A stretch of 64,000 bases of DNA from Neobacillus citreus (GCF_018343545.2 NZ_JAGYPE020000018.1:1-64000), one strand, 5' to 3'. Positions 19,047-29,511 are shown, counted from the stretch's first letter. Notes: generated from the letters alone by a model not told the origin. Program-made: numbers and translations.

Positions 19047-19231
19047 TGTAAGAATCTCCTCGTTTCACCATAGGATTTTTTTGAAGATTTATTTCGGACT
19101 TTCAATGGAAAAGAGAAACACTCCTTTTAAAATTATTGTTTATTATTTAATGAAATTATAGACCCTTTAATCCAAGATTCTTTAATTCGAGATATTAAAA
19201 AATAAAAAAACTATCCAATTGAAAATCGGCA

Positions 19232-19636
19232 TTATTGAACTTCTTCTAAAAAGCTATCAATTTCATCTAGCAGGAATACTCTCATATTACGCGGCAAGAA
19301 ACTCCGTATTTTTTCTTCATTAAATCCCACTTGTAATTTTTTTTCATCAAGGATTAATGGTCTTCTTAATAACCCAGGATTTTCTTTAATAATATTAAAT
19401 AATTCTCGAAGTGATAAAGAATCCATATTTACATTCAGTTTCTGGAAAGCTTTTGAATTTGTCGAGATAATTTCGTCTGTTCCTTCCTCTGTAAACTGAA
19501 GGATGTTCTTAATCTCTTCTATCGTAAGCTTTTCAGAAGAAATGTTTCTTTCCTTAAATGGAATTTGATGATCCTCAAACCAAGCTCTTGCTTTTCGACA
19601 TGAGGTACAACTTGGTGTTAGAAATAAAGTTACCAT
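19232..19636 (-). CDS. Spx-family regulator (Spx paralogue)
   Basis: A 134-residue ArsC-fold protein that starts [19 protein letters not shown]. The redox switch CxxC is Cys10-Cys13. [11 protein letters not shown] and [14 protein letters not shown] are close to B. subtilis Spx, which binds the RNA polymerase alpha subunit and reprograms transcription under thiol stress. I use the ATG at 19636 for agreement with Spx; the GTG three codons upstream overlaps the AAGGAGAG site. A second genomic spx is likely, since this one is in accessory DNA. Confidence 0.88.
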   Translation of the reverse strand: MVTLFLTPSCTSCRKARAWFEDHQIPFKERNISSEKLTIEEIKNILQFTEEGTDEIISTNSKAFQKLNVNMDSLSLRELFNIIKENPGLLRRPLILDEKKLQVGFNEEKIRSFLPRNMRVFLLDEIDSFLEEVQ

Positions 19637-19908
19637 TTTAAACACTCTCTCCTTATCAAGTTAAATCAATTATTTATTGATTCCCAATTATCTCGAATTT
19701 AATTATCTTTAATTAAGGATATTTTTATTATATTTCTTCTTCCCTATTTGTCAACACTATTATTATAAAAAATTATTAATTGACACTCCTAATAAAATCT
19801 CATGCAACTTATATTGATTTATTTCCCTTTGTTTACTATAATGTAGTTAGGTTACTTAAAGTATACACGTTACTTTTTATATAAAAATTAGAAGTGAGGT
19901 AGTAAAAT

Positions 19909-20485
19909 ATGAATATGTTAGAATCAAAAGTAATTCAAACGAGATTTGAAAAAGAAATTTTTATAGATGAAAAATCAAACATTGAAATTAACGGGTTTCG
20001 TTCTCTCGATAAGAAATTTCATGAATTTATGATTGGCCTTGATCTAATAACGGATTAGGGATAATAAGTATTATGGAAATAAAAAAAGTTTTGCTCGTAT
20101 AAGAATTTCGGAGGATTTACAATCTCTTTTCGTTCTAGAACCCGATATTCAAAGTATCTTTGCCGTCAAAAATCAACAAGAAAAAGAAGCAGCAATGGAA
20201 TTAATTCAATATTTATTAATTGATTCACAAATTTTTAAACAAGTGGTAGCAGATATGATAGGTAACCTAAGAAAAACAAATGTAGTTAGCAGCTTGGAAA
20301 TCAAGGAATTAAAGGTTAAACTGGCTGTACTTGAGGGATTATTAAATGTAAATGAGGAAAATATTCAATTCACATTGGCTTTTCCTCCTTTGTGTATTTG
20401 TAATGTTTCATACTTCACGAAAAAGCAACCTTATTTAAGACAAGGTTGCTTTCATTTACTATTATTTAGTAATGCGTTTTTGTAA
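19909..20485 (+). pseudogene. Frameshifted gene of unknown function
   Basis: From the ATG at 19909 (ribosome site GTGAGGT) 49 codons read MNMLESKVIQTRFEKEIFID and on to FMIGLDLITD, then stop. The +1 frame continues directly as DNKYYGNKKSFARIRISEDL, then EKEAAMELIQYLLID, NVVSSLEIKELKVKLAVLEG, and runs through the pgi terminator hairpin to 20485. Codon use and charge look coding on both sides of the break near 20058-20066. The 3' end is evidently also lost. I do not recognise the family. Confidence 0.5.
20420..20453 (-). terminator. Terminator of the pentose-phosphate operon
   Basis: AAAGCAACCTT pairs with AAGGTTGCTTT (20423-20433 with 20442-20452), just after the pgi stop. Confidence 0.75.
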
Positions 20486-21799
20486 TTGTTCTCTTTCCGC
20501 TTCATATCCTGGTTTTCCTAGAAGCGCGAACATGTTCTTCTTGTATGCCTCTACACCCGGCTGGTCAAAAGGATTTACTCCCATTAACAAGCCGCTGATT
20601 CCACATGCTTTCTCAAAGAAATAAACCATTTCACCGAAGGTATATTCATTTAATTGATCCAGCTCTACAGATAGGTTAGGAACTCCTCCGTCCACATGAG
20701 CTAGAACCGTACCCTGTGCAGCATTCTTATTTACATAGTCCATTGTCTTCCCAGCTAAATAATTTAATCCATCAAGATCTGCCTCTTCCATCCCTAAAGT
20801 AATGTCAACTTTAGGTTCTTTTACAGATACCACGGTTTCAATAAGGTCACGGCGTCCTTCTTGGACATATTGTCCCATGGAGTGAAGATCAGTGGTGAAA
20901 TCAACAGAAGCAGGATAAAGACCTTTTTGGTCCTTTCCTTCACTCTCTCCAAATAATTGTTTCCACCATTCAGAAACATAATGAAGAGAGGGTTCAAAAT
21001 TCACTAGCAGTTCTACTGATTTTCCTTTTCGATAAAGAGCATTTCTGACGGCAGCATACTGATAACTATGGTTTTCTGACAAGTTCGGGTTATTATATCT
21101 ATCCGCAGCAGCTGCGGCGCCTGCCATCATTTTATCAATATCTAATCCTGCAGTTGCAATTGGCAATAGACCTACGGCTGTTAACACAGAGTATCTGCCG
21201 CCAACATCATCAGGAATGACAAAGGTTTCATATCCTTCTTCATCGGCAAGTGTTTTTAATGCGCCTTTAGCACGATCGGTTGTTGCATAAATACGTTTTT
21301 TTGCTTCTTCTTTTCCATACTTTTTCTCCAAATATTCTCGGAAAATACGAAACGCAATAGCAGGCTCTGTTGTTGTACCTGATTTTGAAATCACATTAAC
21401 GGAAATATCCTTGTCCTTAAGCACATCAAATAAGTGGGTCAGATAAGTAGCACTGATATTTTGTCCTGCAAAATAAATCTCAGTAGTGCCATCCATTTGA
21501 TTATGAAACGTATGAGACAATGCTTCAATAGCAGCCCTTGCACCAAGATAAGAGCCTCCGATTCCGATGACAATTAAAGCATCAGAATTACTGCGGATTC
21601 TTTCTGCTGCTGCTTTGATACGCGCAAATTCTTCTTTATCATAGTTATGGGGTAAATCTACCCATCCAAGATAATCAGATCCTGGTCCTTTTTTTTCATG
21701 GAGCATCTCATGTGCAGTTTTTACAAATTCACTTAAATAGTCCACTTCATGCTGTTGCATGAAAGATAATGCATTTGAATAATCAAAAGTAATTGACAT
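20462..21799 (-). CDS. pgi: Glucose-6-phosphate isomerase
   Basis: Interconverts glucose-6-phosphate and fructose-6-phosphate. The 445-residue length fits the Bacillus type. Visible motifs are [17 protein letters not shown] near 78, the signature [33 protein letters not shown], and the C-terminal [18 protein letters not shown]. The start has GAGGGG upstream. It is the last gene of zwf-tkt-gnd-tal-pgi; placing pgi here lets the operon cycle fructose-6-phosphate back to the oxidative branch. Confidence 0.95.
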   Translation of the reverse strand: MSITFDYSNALSFMQQHEVDYLSEFVKTAHEMLHEKKGPGSDYLGWVDLPHNYDKEEFARIKAAAERIRSNSDALIVIGIGGSYLGARAAIEALSHTFHNQMDGTTEIYFAGQNISATYLTHLFDVLKDKDISVNVISKSGTTTEPAIAFRIFREYLEKKYGKEEAKKRIYATTDRAKGALKTLADEEGYETFVIPDDVGGRYSVLTAVGLLPIATAGLDIDKMMAGAAAAADRYNNPNLSENHSYQYAAVRNALYRKGKSVELLVNFEPSLHYVSEWWKQLFGESEGKDQKGLYPASVDFTTDLHSMGQYVQEGRRDLIETVVSVKEPKVDITLGMEEADLDGLNYLAGKTMDYVNKNAAQGTVLAHVDGGVPNLSVELDQLNEYTFGEMVYFFEKACGISGLLMGVNPFDQPGVEAYKKNMFALLGKPGYEAEREQLQKRITK

Positions 21800-21829
21800 A
21801 CGCTTGTTCCCCTCACCGGTTTTATTATG

Positions 21830-21864
21830 TAAGGGCGGTAATTCTCCTCTGACTAACGCCCTTA
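21830..21864 (-). other. Intercistronic hairpin between tal and pgi
   Basis: TAAGGGCG (21830-21837) pairs with CGCCCTTA (21857-21864). There is no T run after it on the minus strand, so it is probably an mRNA stability or attenuation element, not a full terminator. Confidence 0.45.
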
Positions 21865-21878
21865 GCTTTTAAATGTTT

Positions 21879-22538
21879 TTATACAGTCTTCCAGTCAGCA
21901 GCAAATTTTTCAAGTCCTTGATCGGTCAACGGATGTTTTGACAATTGCTCAATGACCTTGAATGGAATCGTTGCAATATGCGCTCCTGCCATCGCTACAC
22001 GGGTAACATGGTCTGGATGACGCACGGATGCAGCAATGATTTGCGCATCTAGATTTTGAATCCGGAACATCTCTGCGATTTTTGCGACAAGTTGTACACC
22101 ATCTTCATTAATATCATCTAAACGTCCTAAGAATGGTGAAACATAAGTAGCACCTGCACGTGCTGCCAGCAATGCCTGGTTCACACTAAAAATCAAGGTA
22201 ACGTTGGTTTTAACACCTTTTTTAGTTAAATAGCGGCAAGCCTCTAGTCCATCAAGGGTCATTGGAAGCTTGATGGTGATATTCTTATCGCCGCCGTTAA
22301 TTTTAATAAGCTCGTCTGCTTCTGCAATCATTTGGTCAGCAGTTAAAGCATTGGGTGTTACCTCGGCTGAAACGGACTCCACTTCTGGAACGGCATTTAG
22401 GATTTCAGCAATTCGGTCTTCAAATTTAACTCCTTCTTTTGCTACCAATGAAGGGTTGGTTGTAACACCTGAAAGAACTCCAATTTTATACGCTTTTTTA
22501 ATCTCATCTAAGTTTGCAGTATCAATAAAAAATTTCAT
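21879..22538 (-). CDS. tal: Transaldolase (short TalC/MipB type)
   Basis: Transfers a dihydroxyacetone unit in the non-oxidative pentose phosphate branch. The 219-residue protein starts [20 protein letters not shown]. The Schiff-base lysine is in NITIKLPMT (near residue 86), and [24 protein letters not shown] is typical. The family also contains fructose-6-phosphate aldolases; the operon context supports transaldolase. The ATG has AGGAGG at 8 bases. Confidence 0.92.
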   Translation of the reverse strand: MKFFIDTANLDEIKKAYKIGVLSGVTTNPSLVAKEGVKFEDRIAEILNAVPEVESVSAEVTPNALTADQMIAEADELIKINGGDKNITIKLPMTLDGLEACRYLTKKGVKTNVTLIFSVNQALLAARAGATYVSPFLGRLDDINEDGVQLVAKIAEMFRIQNLDAQIIAASVRHPDHVTRVAMAGAHIATIPFKVIEQLSKHPLTDQGLEKFAADWKTV

Positions 22539-22574
22539 TTTTGTTTTCCTCCTATTGTTAAAAATTCGGTTATT

Positions 22575-23468
22575 TTAATTCTTTACGACAGCGTGTCCGC
22601 CAAATTCATTTCTTAATGCGGCTACAACTTTACCTGTAAATGTATCATTATCTAAAGAACGGTAACGCATTAATAAAGACATTGCAATAACTGGAGTAGC
22701 CGTTTGTAAATCTAAAGCTGTTTCCACAGTCCATTTTCCCTCACCTGAGGAATGCATGATCCCTTTAATTTCATCTAATTTTGCATCTTTTGAAAAGGCA
22801 TTCTCAGTCAATTCCATTAACCATGAACGAATAACAGAACCATTATTCCAAACTCTGGCGACCTTTTCATAATCGAAATCGAAATCGCTTTTCTCCAGCA
22901 CTTCAAAGCCTTCGCCTATTGCAGCCATCATCGCATACTCGATACCATTATGAACCATTTTTAAGAAGTGACCGCTGCCAGCTTTTCCGGCATATAAGAA
23001 GCCATTTTCCACTGCTGTATCCTTGAAAAGGGGTTCCACTATCTCCCAAGCATCTGGGTCGCCTCCTATCATATAACAAGCTCCATTTCGGGCCCCTTCC
23101 ATACCGCCAGAAGTACCGGCATCCATATATCTTACGCCTATTTCCTTTAATTCATTGTAGCGTTGAATCGATTCTTTATAGTGAGAATTACCGGCTTCAA
23201 CGACAATATCGCCTTTTTCCAAATAGGGTAAGATCTCACCAATAACTATATCAACCACTGCGTGAGGAACCATTATCCAGACAATTCTTGGATGTTCCAA
23301 GGTCCGGATGAGTTCTTTATAACTTGATACACCAGTTGCTCCATATTTCTTCATATTTTCTACTGCACTTGGATTAACATCAAATGCTACCACTTCGTGA
23401 TGGTGATCCATTAAATTTTGCCCTAAGTTAAGTCCCATTTTTCCTAAACCAATAAGTCCTACCTTCAT
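22575..23468 (-). CDS. gnd: 6-phosphogluconate dehydrogenase, decarboxylating (short form)
   Basis: Oxidatively decarboxylates 6-phosphogluconate to ribulose-5-phosphate. It has 297 residues: an N-terminal Rossmann fold (MKVGLIGLGKMGLNLGQNLM), the substrate signature VRYMDAGTSGGMEGARNGACYMIGG, and catalytic Lys in GHFLKMVHNGIEYAMM. This is the short YqeC-like type, without the extra C-terminal helical repeat of the 470-residue form. I start at the ATG at 23468; the longer frame begins with a TTG within the GGAGG ribosome site. Confidence 0.93.
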   Translation of the reverse strand: MKVGLIGLGKMGLNLGQNLMDHHHEVVAFDVNPSAVENMKKYGATGVSSYKELIRTLEHPRIVWIMVPHAVVDIVIGEILPYLEKGDIVVEAGNSHYKESIQRYNELKEIGVRYMDAGTSGGMEGARNGACYMIGGDPDAWEIVEPLFKDTAVENGFLYAGKAGSGHFLKMVHNGIEYAMMAAIGEGFEVLEKSDFDFDYEKVARVWNNGSVIRSWLMELTENAFSKDAKLDEIKGIMHSSGEGKWTVETALDLQTATPVIAMSLLMRYRSLDNDTFTGKVVAALRNEFGGHAVVKN

Positions 23469-23521
23469 TATGTTCTCCTCCAATGTTGGATAATAATTTT
23501 TCCATTTCTTTAATGGTCCAC

Positions 23522-25519
23522 TTAAGAATGTTTTAAGATACTTTTCGCAATACTTACAACATTTTCAGGACTAAATCCAAATTGCTTCATAACAGCTGTT
23601 CCATCACCTGAAGCACCAAATGTCTCTATGGAAAGAATTTTTCCTTCAAAGCCCACAAACCTCTCCCACCCAAGGGAAATCCCCATTTCAATGGCAATTC
23701 GTTTAGAATTTGAAGAAGGGAGGACCTTTTCTTTATATTCCTTTGATTGGTGACTAAACAATTCCCAGCTTGGCATTGCAACAACCCGCACAGAGATATT
23801 ATCCTTTTCAAGTTCTGTTTTTGCGTTTACGGCCAAGGATACTTCGGAACCGGTAGCAATTAAAATAACATCTGGTGTGGCATTTGTTTCTTCTAATACA
23901 TAAGCTCCCCTAGAAAGCTTCTCTAGATTTGCTTTTGTTTCATTAAACACCGGTAAATTTTGTCGGCTTAGGATTAATGCAACAGGTCCTTCTGTTTGCT
24001 GAAGAGCATATGCCCATGCACTAGCTGTTTCGTTTGCATCTGTTGGTCGAATAACCGTTAACCCTGGTATGGAACGAAGCGCTGCCAGATGTTCAACCGG
24101 TTCATGTGTAGGGCCATCCTCACCTACTGCAATCGAATCATGCGTAAATACATAAATCACTGGAAGCTTTGATAGTGCAGCCAAACGGATAGACGGACGA
24201 AGATAATCATTAAATACAAAGAATGTACTTACAAAAGGTTTCACTCCGCCGTGATAAGCCATCCCATTCGCTGCTGCACCCATTGCATGTTCACGGACTC
24301 CAAAGTAAACATTACGTGCACCATACGATTCAACTGCGTACATTTGTTCACCTTTGATTTCAGTCATGGTGGAATGGGAAAGGTCTGCACTTCCACCAAA
24401 TATGGCTGGAACAGATTTCACATAATGGTTAATGGCTTCGCCGCTGGCAACCCTTGTGGAAATACTTTTCCCAGATTCAAATGTTAATAAATCTTTTGTA
24501 TCGATGAGAACTTTTCCATCAATAGCTTTGGTTAATTGATCAGCTAGCTCAGGGTAGGCTTGCTTATATGCATCGAATTGCTGAATCCAAGTTTGTTCAG
24601 CATCAATCCCTTTACGCTTTAATTGCGCAAAGTGCTCTTTTACTTCCTCTGGAACATAGAAATCTTCTTCATAGAGCCAGTTATAGGCTTGTTTTGTTGC
24701 TTTTCCTTCTTCCGCTCCAAGTGGTGCACCGTGTGCTTTATTGGTACCAGCTACCTTTGGACTGCCATAGCCAATTATCGTTCTGATTTCAATCAAACTT
24801 GGCTGATCTATATGATGTTTCGCTGCTTCAATCGCATTCGAAATAGCTTTAATATCATTTCCATCATCCACTCTGAGATAATGCCAGTTGGCTGATTCTG
24901 CTCTTTTCTCAATGTTTTCAGAGAACGAAGCGTTTAATTCACCATCCAGTGAAATATCATTTGAATCGTATAGCACGACCAACTTCCCAAGTTTCATGTG
25001 ACCCGCCATTGACATAGCTTCATAGGAAATACCTTCCATTAGGTCGCCATCTCCGACTAACGCATAGGTGTAATGATCAATAATCGGATGCCCTTCTTTA
25101 TTAAACTTCGCTGCTAAATGTGCTTCTGCCATCGCCATCCCAACAGTGTTCGCAATACCTTGACCTAATGGTCCTGTAGTCGCTTCTACACCAGCAGTAT
25201 GACCGAATTCAGGATGCCCCGGCGTTCTGCTATTTAACTTTCTAAAGTTTTTCAAATCATCAATGGTAACATTATAGCCAGCTAAATGAAGCATGCTATA
25301 CAGCAAACTGGATCCATGTCCCGCAGATAAAACAAATCGATCTCGGTTGAACCATTTCGGGTTTTCAGGGTTATGATGAAGATGCTTCGCCCATAATGCA
25401 TACGTCATTGGCGCCGCCCCCATTGGTAGACCGGGATGACCAGAATTTGCAGCGTTAATAGCATCGATAGATAATGTTCTAATGGTAGTAACTGCTAAGT
25501 TCTCGATGTTTTGTGTCAT
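23522..25519 (-). CDS. tkt: Transketolase
   Basis: Thiamine-diphosphate enzyme moving two-carbon units between sugar phosphates. It has 665 residues. Visible features are the His in [14 protein letters not shown] near 26-39, the ThDP/Mg site [19 protein letters not shown] near 153, and the conserved [23 protein letters not shown] near 459. The ATG follows AGGAGG. It is the second gene of the operon, 21 bases after zwf. Confidence 0.96.
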   Translation of the reverse strand: MTQNIENLAVTTIRTLSIDAINAANSGHPGLPMGAAPMTYALWAKHLHHNPENPKWFNRDRFVLSAGHGSSLLYSMLHLAGYNVTIDDLKNFRKLNSRTPGHPEFGHTAGVEATTGPLGQGIANTVGMAMAEAHLAAKFNKEGHPIIDHYTYALVGDGDLMEGISYEAMSMAGHMKLGKLVVLYDSNDISLDGELNASFSENIEKRAESANWHYLRVDDGNDIKAISNAIEAAKHHIDQPSLIEIRTIIGYGSPKVAGTNKAHGAPLGAEEGKATKQAYNWLYEEDFYVPEEVKEHFAQLKRKGIDAEQTWIQQFDAYKQAYPELADQLTKAIDGKVLIDTKDLLTFESGKSISTRVASGEAINHYVKSVPAIFGGSADLSHSTMTEIKGEQMYAVESYGARNVYFGVREHAMGAAANGMAYHGGVKPFVSTFFVFNDYLRPSIRLAALSKLPVIYVFTHDSIAVGEDGPTHEPVEHLAALRSIPGLTVIRPTDANETASAWAYALQQTEGPVALILSRQNLPVFNETKANLEKLSRGAYVLEETNATPDVILIATGSEVSLAVNAKTELEKDNISVRVVAMPSWELFSHQSKEYKEKVLPSSNSKRIAIEMGISLGWERFVGFEGKILSIETFGASGDGTAVMKQFGFSPENVVSIAKSILKHS

Positions 25520-25540
25520 TTTAATAAACCTCCTGGATAC

Positions 25541-27058
25541 TTATTTCTGAAGTACTTTCTCTTTATTTTCTTCAACTTTTTCATCTAGCCACCATTTAAA
25601 CCCATTTTCTAACAAGAGGGTATTTGCAGCATCCGGACCATAAGTACCTGATGAATATTCATGTAGTGGGAGTAGATTTTCCTCGAATGCATCAAGAATT
25701 GGTTGAACCCATTCCCACGACAATTCTACTTCTTTCCAATGGGCAAAGAAGGTGGAATTTCCGATTAAAAAATCATAAATCAGCCTTTCATAAGCCTCAG
25801 GTACTCCTAAGCCATTGCGTGATGAATCCTCACAAGAAAAATTAATTCTGACAGGTTCGATTTTTCCATTATTCATCGGATTTTTACTGTTTAATTGTAG
25901 TGAGACATTTTCTCCTGGGCTAATTTCGATGATTAATAAATTAGGTTCGACTTTTTGGTTATCGTTTATATAGTGTAAATCTAATGAATTTTTAAATTCG
26001 ATTACGATACGAGTAGATTTTTCCTTCATTCTCTTTCCTGTTCGAATATAAAAAGGAACACCAGACCAAAACGGATTATCGATCCAAATTCGAGCAGCTA
26101 CAAATGTATCAGTGTTGGAAGAAGGGTCCACTCCAGGTTCATCCTTATACCCTGGAACTTTTTGACCATTAATCTCACCAGAAAGGTACTGACCACGAAC
26201 GATTTGGGTTTGAACATCTTCTTTTGTTACTGGCCTGAGAGCTTCCATTACCTTCCTTTTTTCATTCCTGATTTCAGAAGCATTGATTTTTTTGGGGAGA
26301 TTCATGGCCGTCATCATTAGCATTTGCAGCATGTGGTTTTGAACCATATCCCGTATGGCTCCTGCTTGATCGTAATATCCTGCTCTTGTCTCAACCCCTA
26401 CCGTTTCACTCGCAGTAATTTGAACGTTTGCGATATGTTCTCTATTCCATATTGATTGTAAGACTGGATTTGCAAATTCTAATGCCTCTAAATTCTGAAC
26501 CATTGGCTTACCCAAGTAGTGGTCAATTCGGAATATCTCTTCTTCTTCAAATGCAGAACTTAATTTTTTATTTAGTTGACGGGCAGTTTGAAGATCACGC
26601 CCAAATGGTTTTTCAATCATCAAACGTTTCCAACCATTCGTTGCTCCTAAGCCACTATCTCTGATATTCAAAGCAATAATGTCAAAAAATTTTGGTGCAA
26701 CAGAAAGATAGAACATTCGATTTTCTTTTATTTGCAATTCCGCTTCTCTTTGCTTAACCAACTGAAGTAATTTTTGATAATCTTCTGTATTGTTAACGTC
26801 TAAAGTGTTATATCGAAAAGCCTCTAGAAAATCTCCCATTTCGCCAGCGTCATGTTCCAAACGGCGTGAAAAGGTTAATATAGATTCTTTTACTTTTTCT
26901 TGAAAATCATTATGAGTGAGGGTACCTCTTCCAAGTCCAATAATAGATATTGGTTGTGGTAATTTTTGATCTAAATACAAATTATAAAGGGCGGGGAAAA
27001 TTTTTCGCTTCGCTAAATCCCCTGTTGCCCCAAATAAGACAAAGGTCATTGATTCCAA
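25541..27058 (-). CDS. zwf: Glucose-6-phosphate 1-dehydrogenase
   Basis: Catalyses the first oxidative pentose phosphate step, making NADPH. It has 505 residues: nucleotide fold FVLFGATGDLAKRKIFPALYN, the active-site signature FRIDHYLGKPMVQNLEALEFAN near 177-198, and VPFYIRTGKRM. The start is TTG at 27058, seven bases after AGGAGG; the ATG three codons later is 16 bases away. It leads the operon and has no downstream 6-phosphogluconolactonase gene in the window. Confidence 0.96.
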   Translation of the reverse strand: MESMTFVLFGATGDLAKRKIFPALYNLYLDQKLPQPISIIGLGRGTLTHNDFQEKVKESILTFSRRLEHDAGEMGDFLEAFRYNTLDVNNTEDYQKLLQLVKQREAELQIKENRMFYLSVAPKFFDIIALNIRDSGLGATNGWKRLMIEKPFGRDLQTARQLNKKLSSAFEEEEIFRIDHYLGKPMVQNLEALEFANPVLQSIWNREHIANVQITASETVGVETRAGYYDQAGAIRDMVQNHMLQMLMMTAMNLPKKINASEIRNEKRKVMEALRPVTKEDVQTQIVRGQYLSGEINGQKVPGYKDEPGVDPSSNTDTFVAARIWIDNPFWSGVPFYIRTGKRMKEKSTRIVIEFKNSLDLHYINDNQKVEPNLLIIEISPGENVSLQLNSKNPMNNGKIEPVRINFSCEDSSRNGLGVPEAYERLIYDFLIGNSTFFAHWKEVELSWEWVQPILDAFEENLLPLHEYSSGTYGPDAANTLLLENGFKWWLDEKVEENKEKVLQK

Positions 27059-27124
27059 TTTAATTCCTCCTAGTATTTGAAAAACATTACCCTAATATAA
27101 AGTAAAGTTCAGAAGATCACTTTA

Positions 27125-27259
27125 TCAATTCAACCATTGTTTCTTAATTTGCTCTTGTGCGATATGCAAAATCTGTTTTTCAGATGTGTCCCTTATAACA
27201 ATTACATTGGTTAAGTAATTTTTCCCTTTGTAACTTAGCTTTACAGTTACTTCTATCAT
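27125..27259 (-). CDS. BA3454-family small stress-response protein
   Basis: A 44-residue protein, too short for usual gene tracks: MIEVTVKLSYKGKNYLTNVI, then a helical end IAQEQIKKQW. It resembles the BA3454 family of small Bacillus stress proteins, which has no known mechanism. The ATG follows AGGGGTG at 6 bases. It lies 66 bases upstream of zwf on the same strand and could be co-transcribed with it. Confidence 0.7.
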   Translation of the reverse strand: MIEVTVKLSYKGKNYLTNVIVIRDTSEKQILHIAQEQIKKQWLN

Positions 27260-27297
27260 TATTGTCACCCCTATTTTAGGTTATCCTTATTTATTAG

Positions 27298-27321
27298 GTA
27301 ACTTTTAATAACCTTAGTTAC
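27298..27321. promoter_or_regulatory. Inverted repeat GTAACT-N12-AGTTAC
   Basis: A palindrome about 40 bases upstream of the BA3454-type gene, in the promoter region that may also serve zwf. A similar AGTTAC element occurs upstream of the HxlR gene. The binding protein is unknown. Confidence 0.4.
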
Positions 27322-27400
27322 TTTATGTATTCATGATACATTTTGATTAAATTATCGTCAAGTTAAGTATCTTGAATTTGAGATATTTATTTTTTCAAAA

Positions 27401-27434
27401 TAAAAAACCTATGGTCATTACGACAATAGGTTTT
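27401..27434 (-). terminator. Terminator of the histidine kinase gene
   Basis: AAAACCTAT pairs with ATAGGTTTT (27404-27412 with 27426-27434), followed by T on the minus strand. Confidence 0.7.
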
Positions 27435-27455
27435 GGCAGTCTATGTAACAAGCAC

Positions 27456-28706
27456 TTAGGTTATCTGAGGCAAAAGAACAATAAATTCGGTCCCCACTCC
27501 TTTTTCGCTTTTCACTTGGACCTTACCTTTAAACGAACGGATAATTTGATAGCTTACCATCATTCCGAGTCCAGTTCCGCTTTCCTTTAATGAATAATAC
27601 GGAGATCCAAGGCGGTCGATTTGCTCTTGGCTCATCCCGATTCCTTGATCCTTAATACTAATTTTTATATAGCCATCTTCATTTGAAGCACACGAAATCC
27701 ACACCATTCCACCGTTCGGCATCGACTCGATTGCGTTTTTCAAAATATTAATCATGGACTGGTCTAATTTTTGAGGATTAGCATAAACCCAACCGTTTTC
27801 AAAAATGTCCGTTTTTATCACAACATTATTGCCAAGGGCGTAACTGTGAATGAGATTAACCACACGATGTAATTGGTTCCCTACATCGACTCTTACTTCG
27901 TTATGGTTGGATGGTTTTCCAAAAGATAAGAAATCATTAATAATTTCATTGGCTCGATCTAACTCTTCAATGGATAGTTGAATGTATTCCTTCTTCTTTT
28001 GAGCCAAATCGGGCTCGTCCAAAAGCTGCAGGAAACCACGAGTCACCTGCATCGGATTTCTAATTTCATGAGCGAAAACACTTGTTAACTCACTGATTAC
28101 TCGCAATTTCTCTGAGTCTTGCATCTCTAGCCGCAACTGGTGGAGCTCCCTGATTTTTTCAATTAACAAAGTGAAGGACCAGGTAAATACGACTGCAAAA
28201 ACCAAATGAATCATCTGTACTTTTAGATGTTCAAATGTAAAACCTCTTAACATCCCAAAAACAGTAAGGCCAATTAAACAGTAGTAAAAGGCTAGGCCCA
28301 CTGCAATTTTAACCCTTTTATCTTTTTTCGTATTTTTGAAAGACTTTTGAAAAAACAAGATAATAGGAAGTGTTAACAATAAGACAAGAACGGTATTATA
28401 GAAACCTATGCTGATGCCGGAATTAAGCCGATACAGTATGATTAGGCCAGAGAGGAAAATACTTGGCCAAAATCCTCCGTATAGGCTTCCTAATAAAAGA
28501 GGGATAATTCTTAACTCTAACCTGGCATTTTGACCAAAATTCACGGGAAAGGACATGCATAGTAATATTGACATTCCCCACAGAATGGTCATCGTGACGT
28601 GTCTATTTTTTTCACTCTTCACCTTCTCCATAATAAAGGTGGAGTAAATAAATATGGGAATAACCGTAAGTGTTAGCTGCAGTAAAAAATCCTTTATTAT
28701 ACTCAT
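27456..28706 (-). CDS. Membrane sensor histidine kinase (KinB-like sporulation kinase)
   Basis: A 416-residue kinase. Five or six membrane segments (LytS-YhcK/5TM type, about 1-190) are followed by HisKA with the phospho-acceptor FAHEIRNPMQ near 216 and a HATPase domain (N box LKNAIESMPNGG, G1 DQGIGM, G2 ESGTGLGMM). This layout matches the KinB/KinE kinases that feed the sporulation phosphorelay. No response regulator gene is beside it, as expected for orphan sporulation kinases. A deleted remnant of a paralogue is at 9039-9163. Confidence 0.85.
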   Translation of the reverse strand: MSIIKDFLLQLTLTVIPIFIYSTFIMEKVKSEKNRHVTMTILWGMSILLCMSFPVNFGQNARLELRIIPLLLGSLYGGFWPSIFLSGLIILYRLNSGISIGFYNTVLVLLLTLPIILFFQKSFKNTKKDKRVKIAVGLAFYYCLIGLTVFGMLRGFTFEHLKVQMIHLVFAVVFTWSFTLLIEKIRELHQLRLEMQDSEKLRVISELTSVFAHEIRNPMQVTRGFLQLLDEPDLAQKKKEYIQLSIEELDRANEIINDFLSFGKPSNHNEVRVDVGNQLHRVVNLIHSYALGNNVVIKTDIFENGWVYANPQKLDQSMINILKNAIESMPNGGMVWISCASNEDGYIKISIKDQGIGMSQEQIDRLGSPYYSLKESGTGLGMMVSYQIIRSFKGKVQVKSEKGVGTEFIVLLPQIT

Positions 28707-28823
28707 CTTCGTTACCTTTCACAGACCGTCCAAAAATTCTAGTAGTAATATTACATATTATACTTTAAATTTACTATAATTTGTCTACATAGTTTTTTCA
28801 AAATAATGTCATTTTTCAGACTG

Positions 28824-28858
28824 TAAAAAAGCACGGCTTATAATGAAGCCATGCTTTT
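28824..28858. terminator. Terminator-like hairpin, host gene unclear
   Basis: 13-bp stem (28827-28839 with 28846-28858, one wobble). No intact gene ends here on either strand; probably left over from gene loss. Confidence 0.55.
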
Positions 28859-28882
28859 GATGAATCCTCCATAAATTTAAAA

Positions 28883-29353
28883 ATGAACAAAAAGGTCTGC
28901 CGTAGCTGCTTCATTTAAGACCCATTTGATAGGTACTATTAAATTTACAATTGATAATGAAAAAGTCAGCGGTGAATTAGGATTTGGTGAACTACACATT
29001 TCCCCAAATGAAAAAACGGTTATAGGCCATTTGAATTATTTGTTTCTTCCTTAGTTGGGTGCAGTGGTACGTTATTACGAAATATTTTAACAAAAAAGCG
29101 GATCTCATTTCAGATGATTGAAATGGAGGTAAATGCTGTTCGAAATCCAGCGCATGCCAATCGAATTGAGAAGCTTACTTTTACTGCCAACGTGCAAGCT
29201 GATGAACCTTTTAGTTCGCAACAGGCAGAGAAGATTGCAAATTTAGTTGTCAATAATTGCGGAATGATCCAGTCAGTTATTCATTCTATTGAGATTATTT
29301 TCACAATAAATTTGGTTCTTAAATGTATGGAAACCATCTGTAACAGAGGGTAA
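28883..29353 (+). pseudogene. OsmC-family peroxide-resistance protein, broken
   Basis: Sequence from about 28913 reads KTHLIGTIKFTI, then GELGFGELHISPNEKT, after which the frame changes at the A6 run near 29010-29016. The next frame gives GYRPFELFVSSLVGCSGTLL with the OsmC catalytic Cys, then VNAVRNPAHANRIEKLTFT, CGMIQSVIHSIEI and an altered end. The order matches OsmC/Ohr-type proteins. The first ATG (28883) leads to a TAA after 11 codons. At least two frame breaks make it a pseudogene. Confidence 0.7.
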
Positions 29354-29433
29354 CAAAAAAACGTGGAAGAAGATATTTCCGTTAGGAGACGCCCCTGCTG
29401 ATGTACCTTATGAATTAAAAAGCAGTAAAAATT
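29312..29433 (+). pseudogene. Unrecognised 3' gene end
   Basis: One frame reads WFLNVWKPSVTEGNKKTWKK, IFPLGDAPADVPYELK and a stop at 29433. It overlaps the end of the OsmC relic in another frame and looks like the C-terminus of a lost gene. The family is not recognised. Confidence 0.35.
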
Positions 29434-29452
29434 AATTAATTACCAAAAAACG

Positions 29453-29490
29453 GGACAAAAAAAGCTCTTGAATCATGGATTCAGGAGCTT
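29453..29490 (-). terminator. Terminator of cysK
   Basis: 13-bp stem (29462-29474 with 29478-29490, one wobble) with T7 on the minus strand. Confidence 0.85.
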
Positions 29491-29511
29491 CATTAACATA
29501 TACTTATTTAT

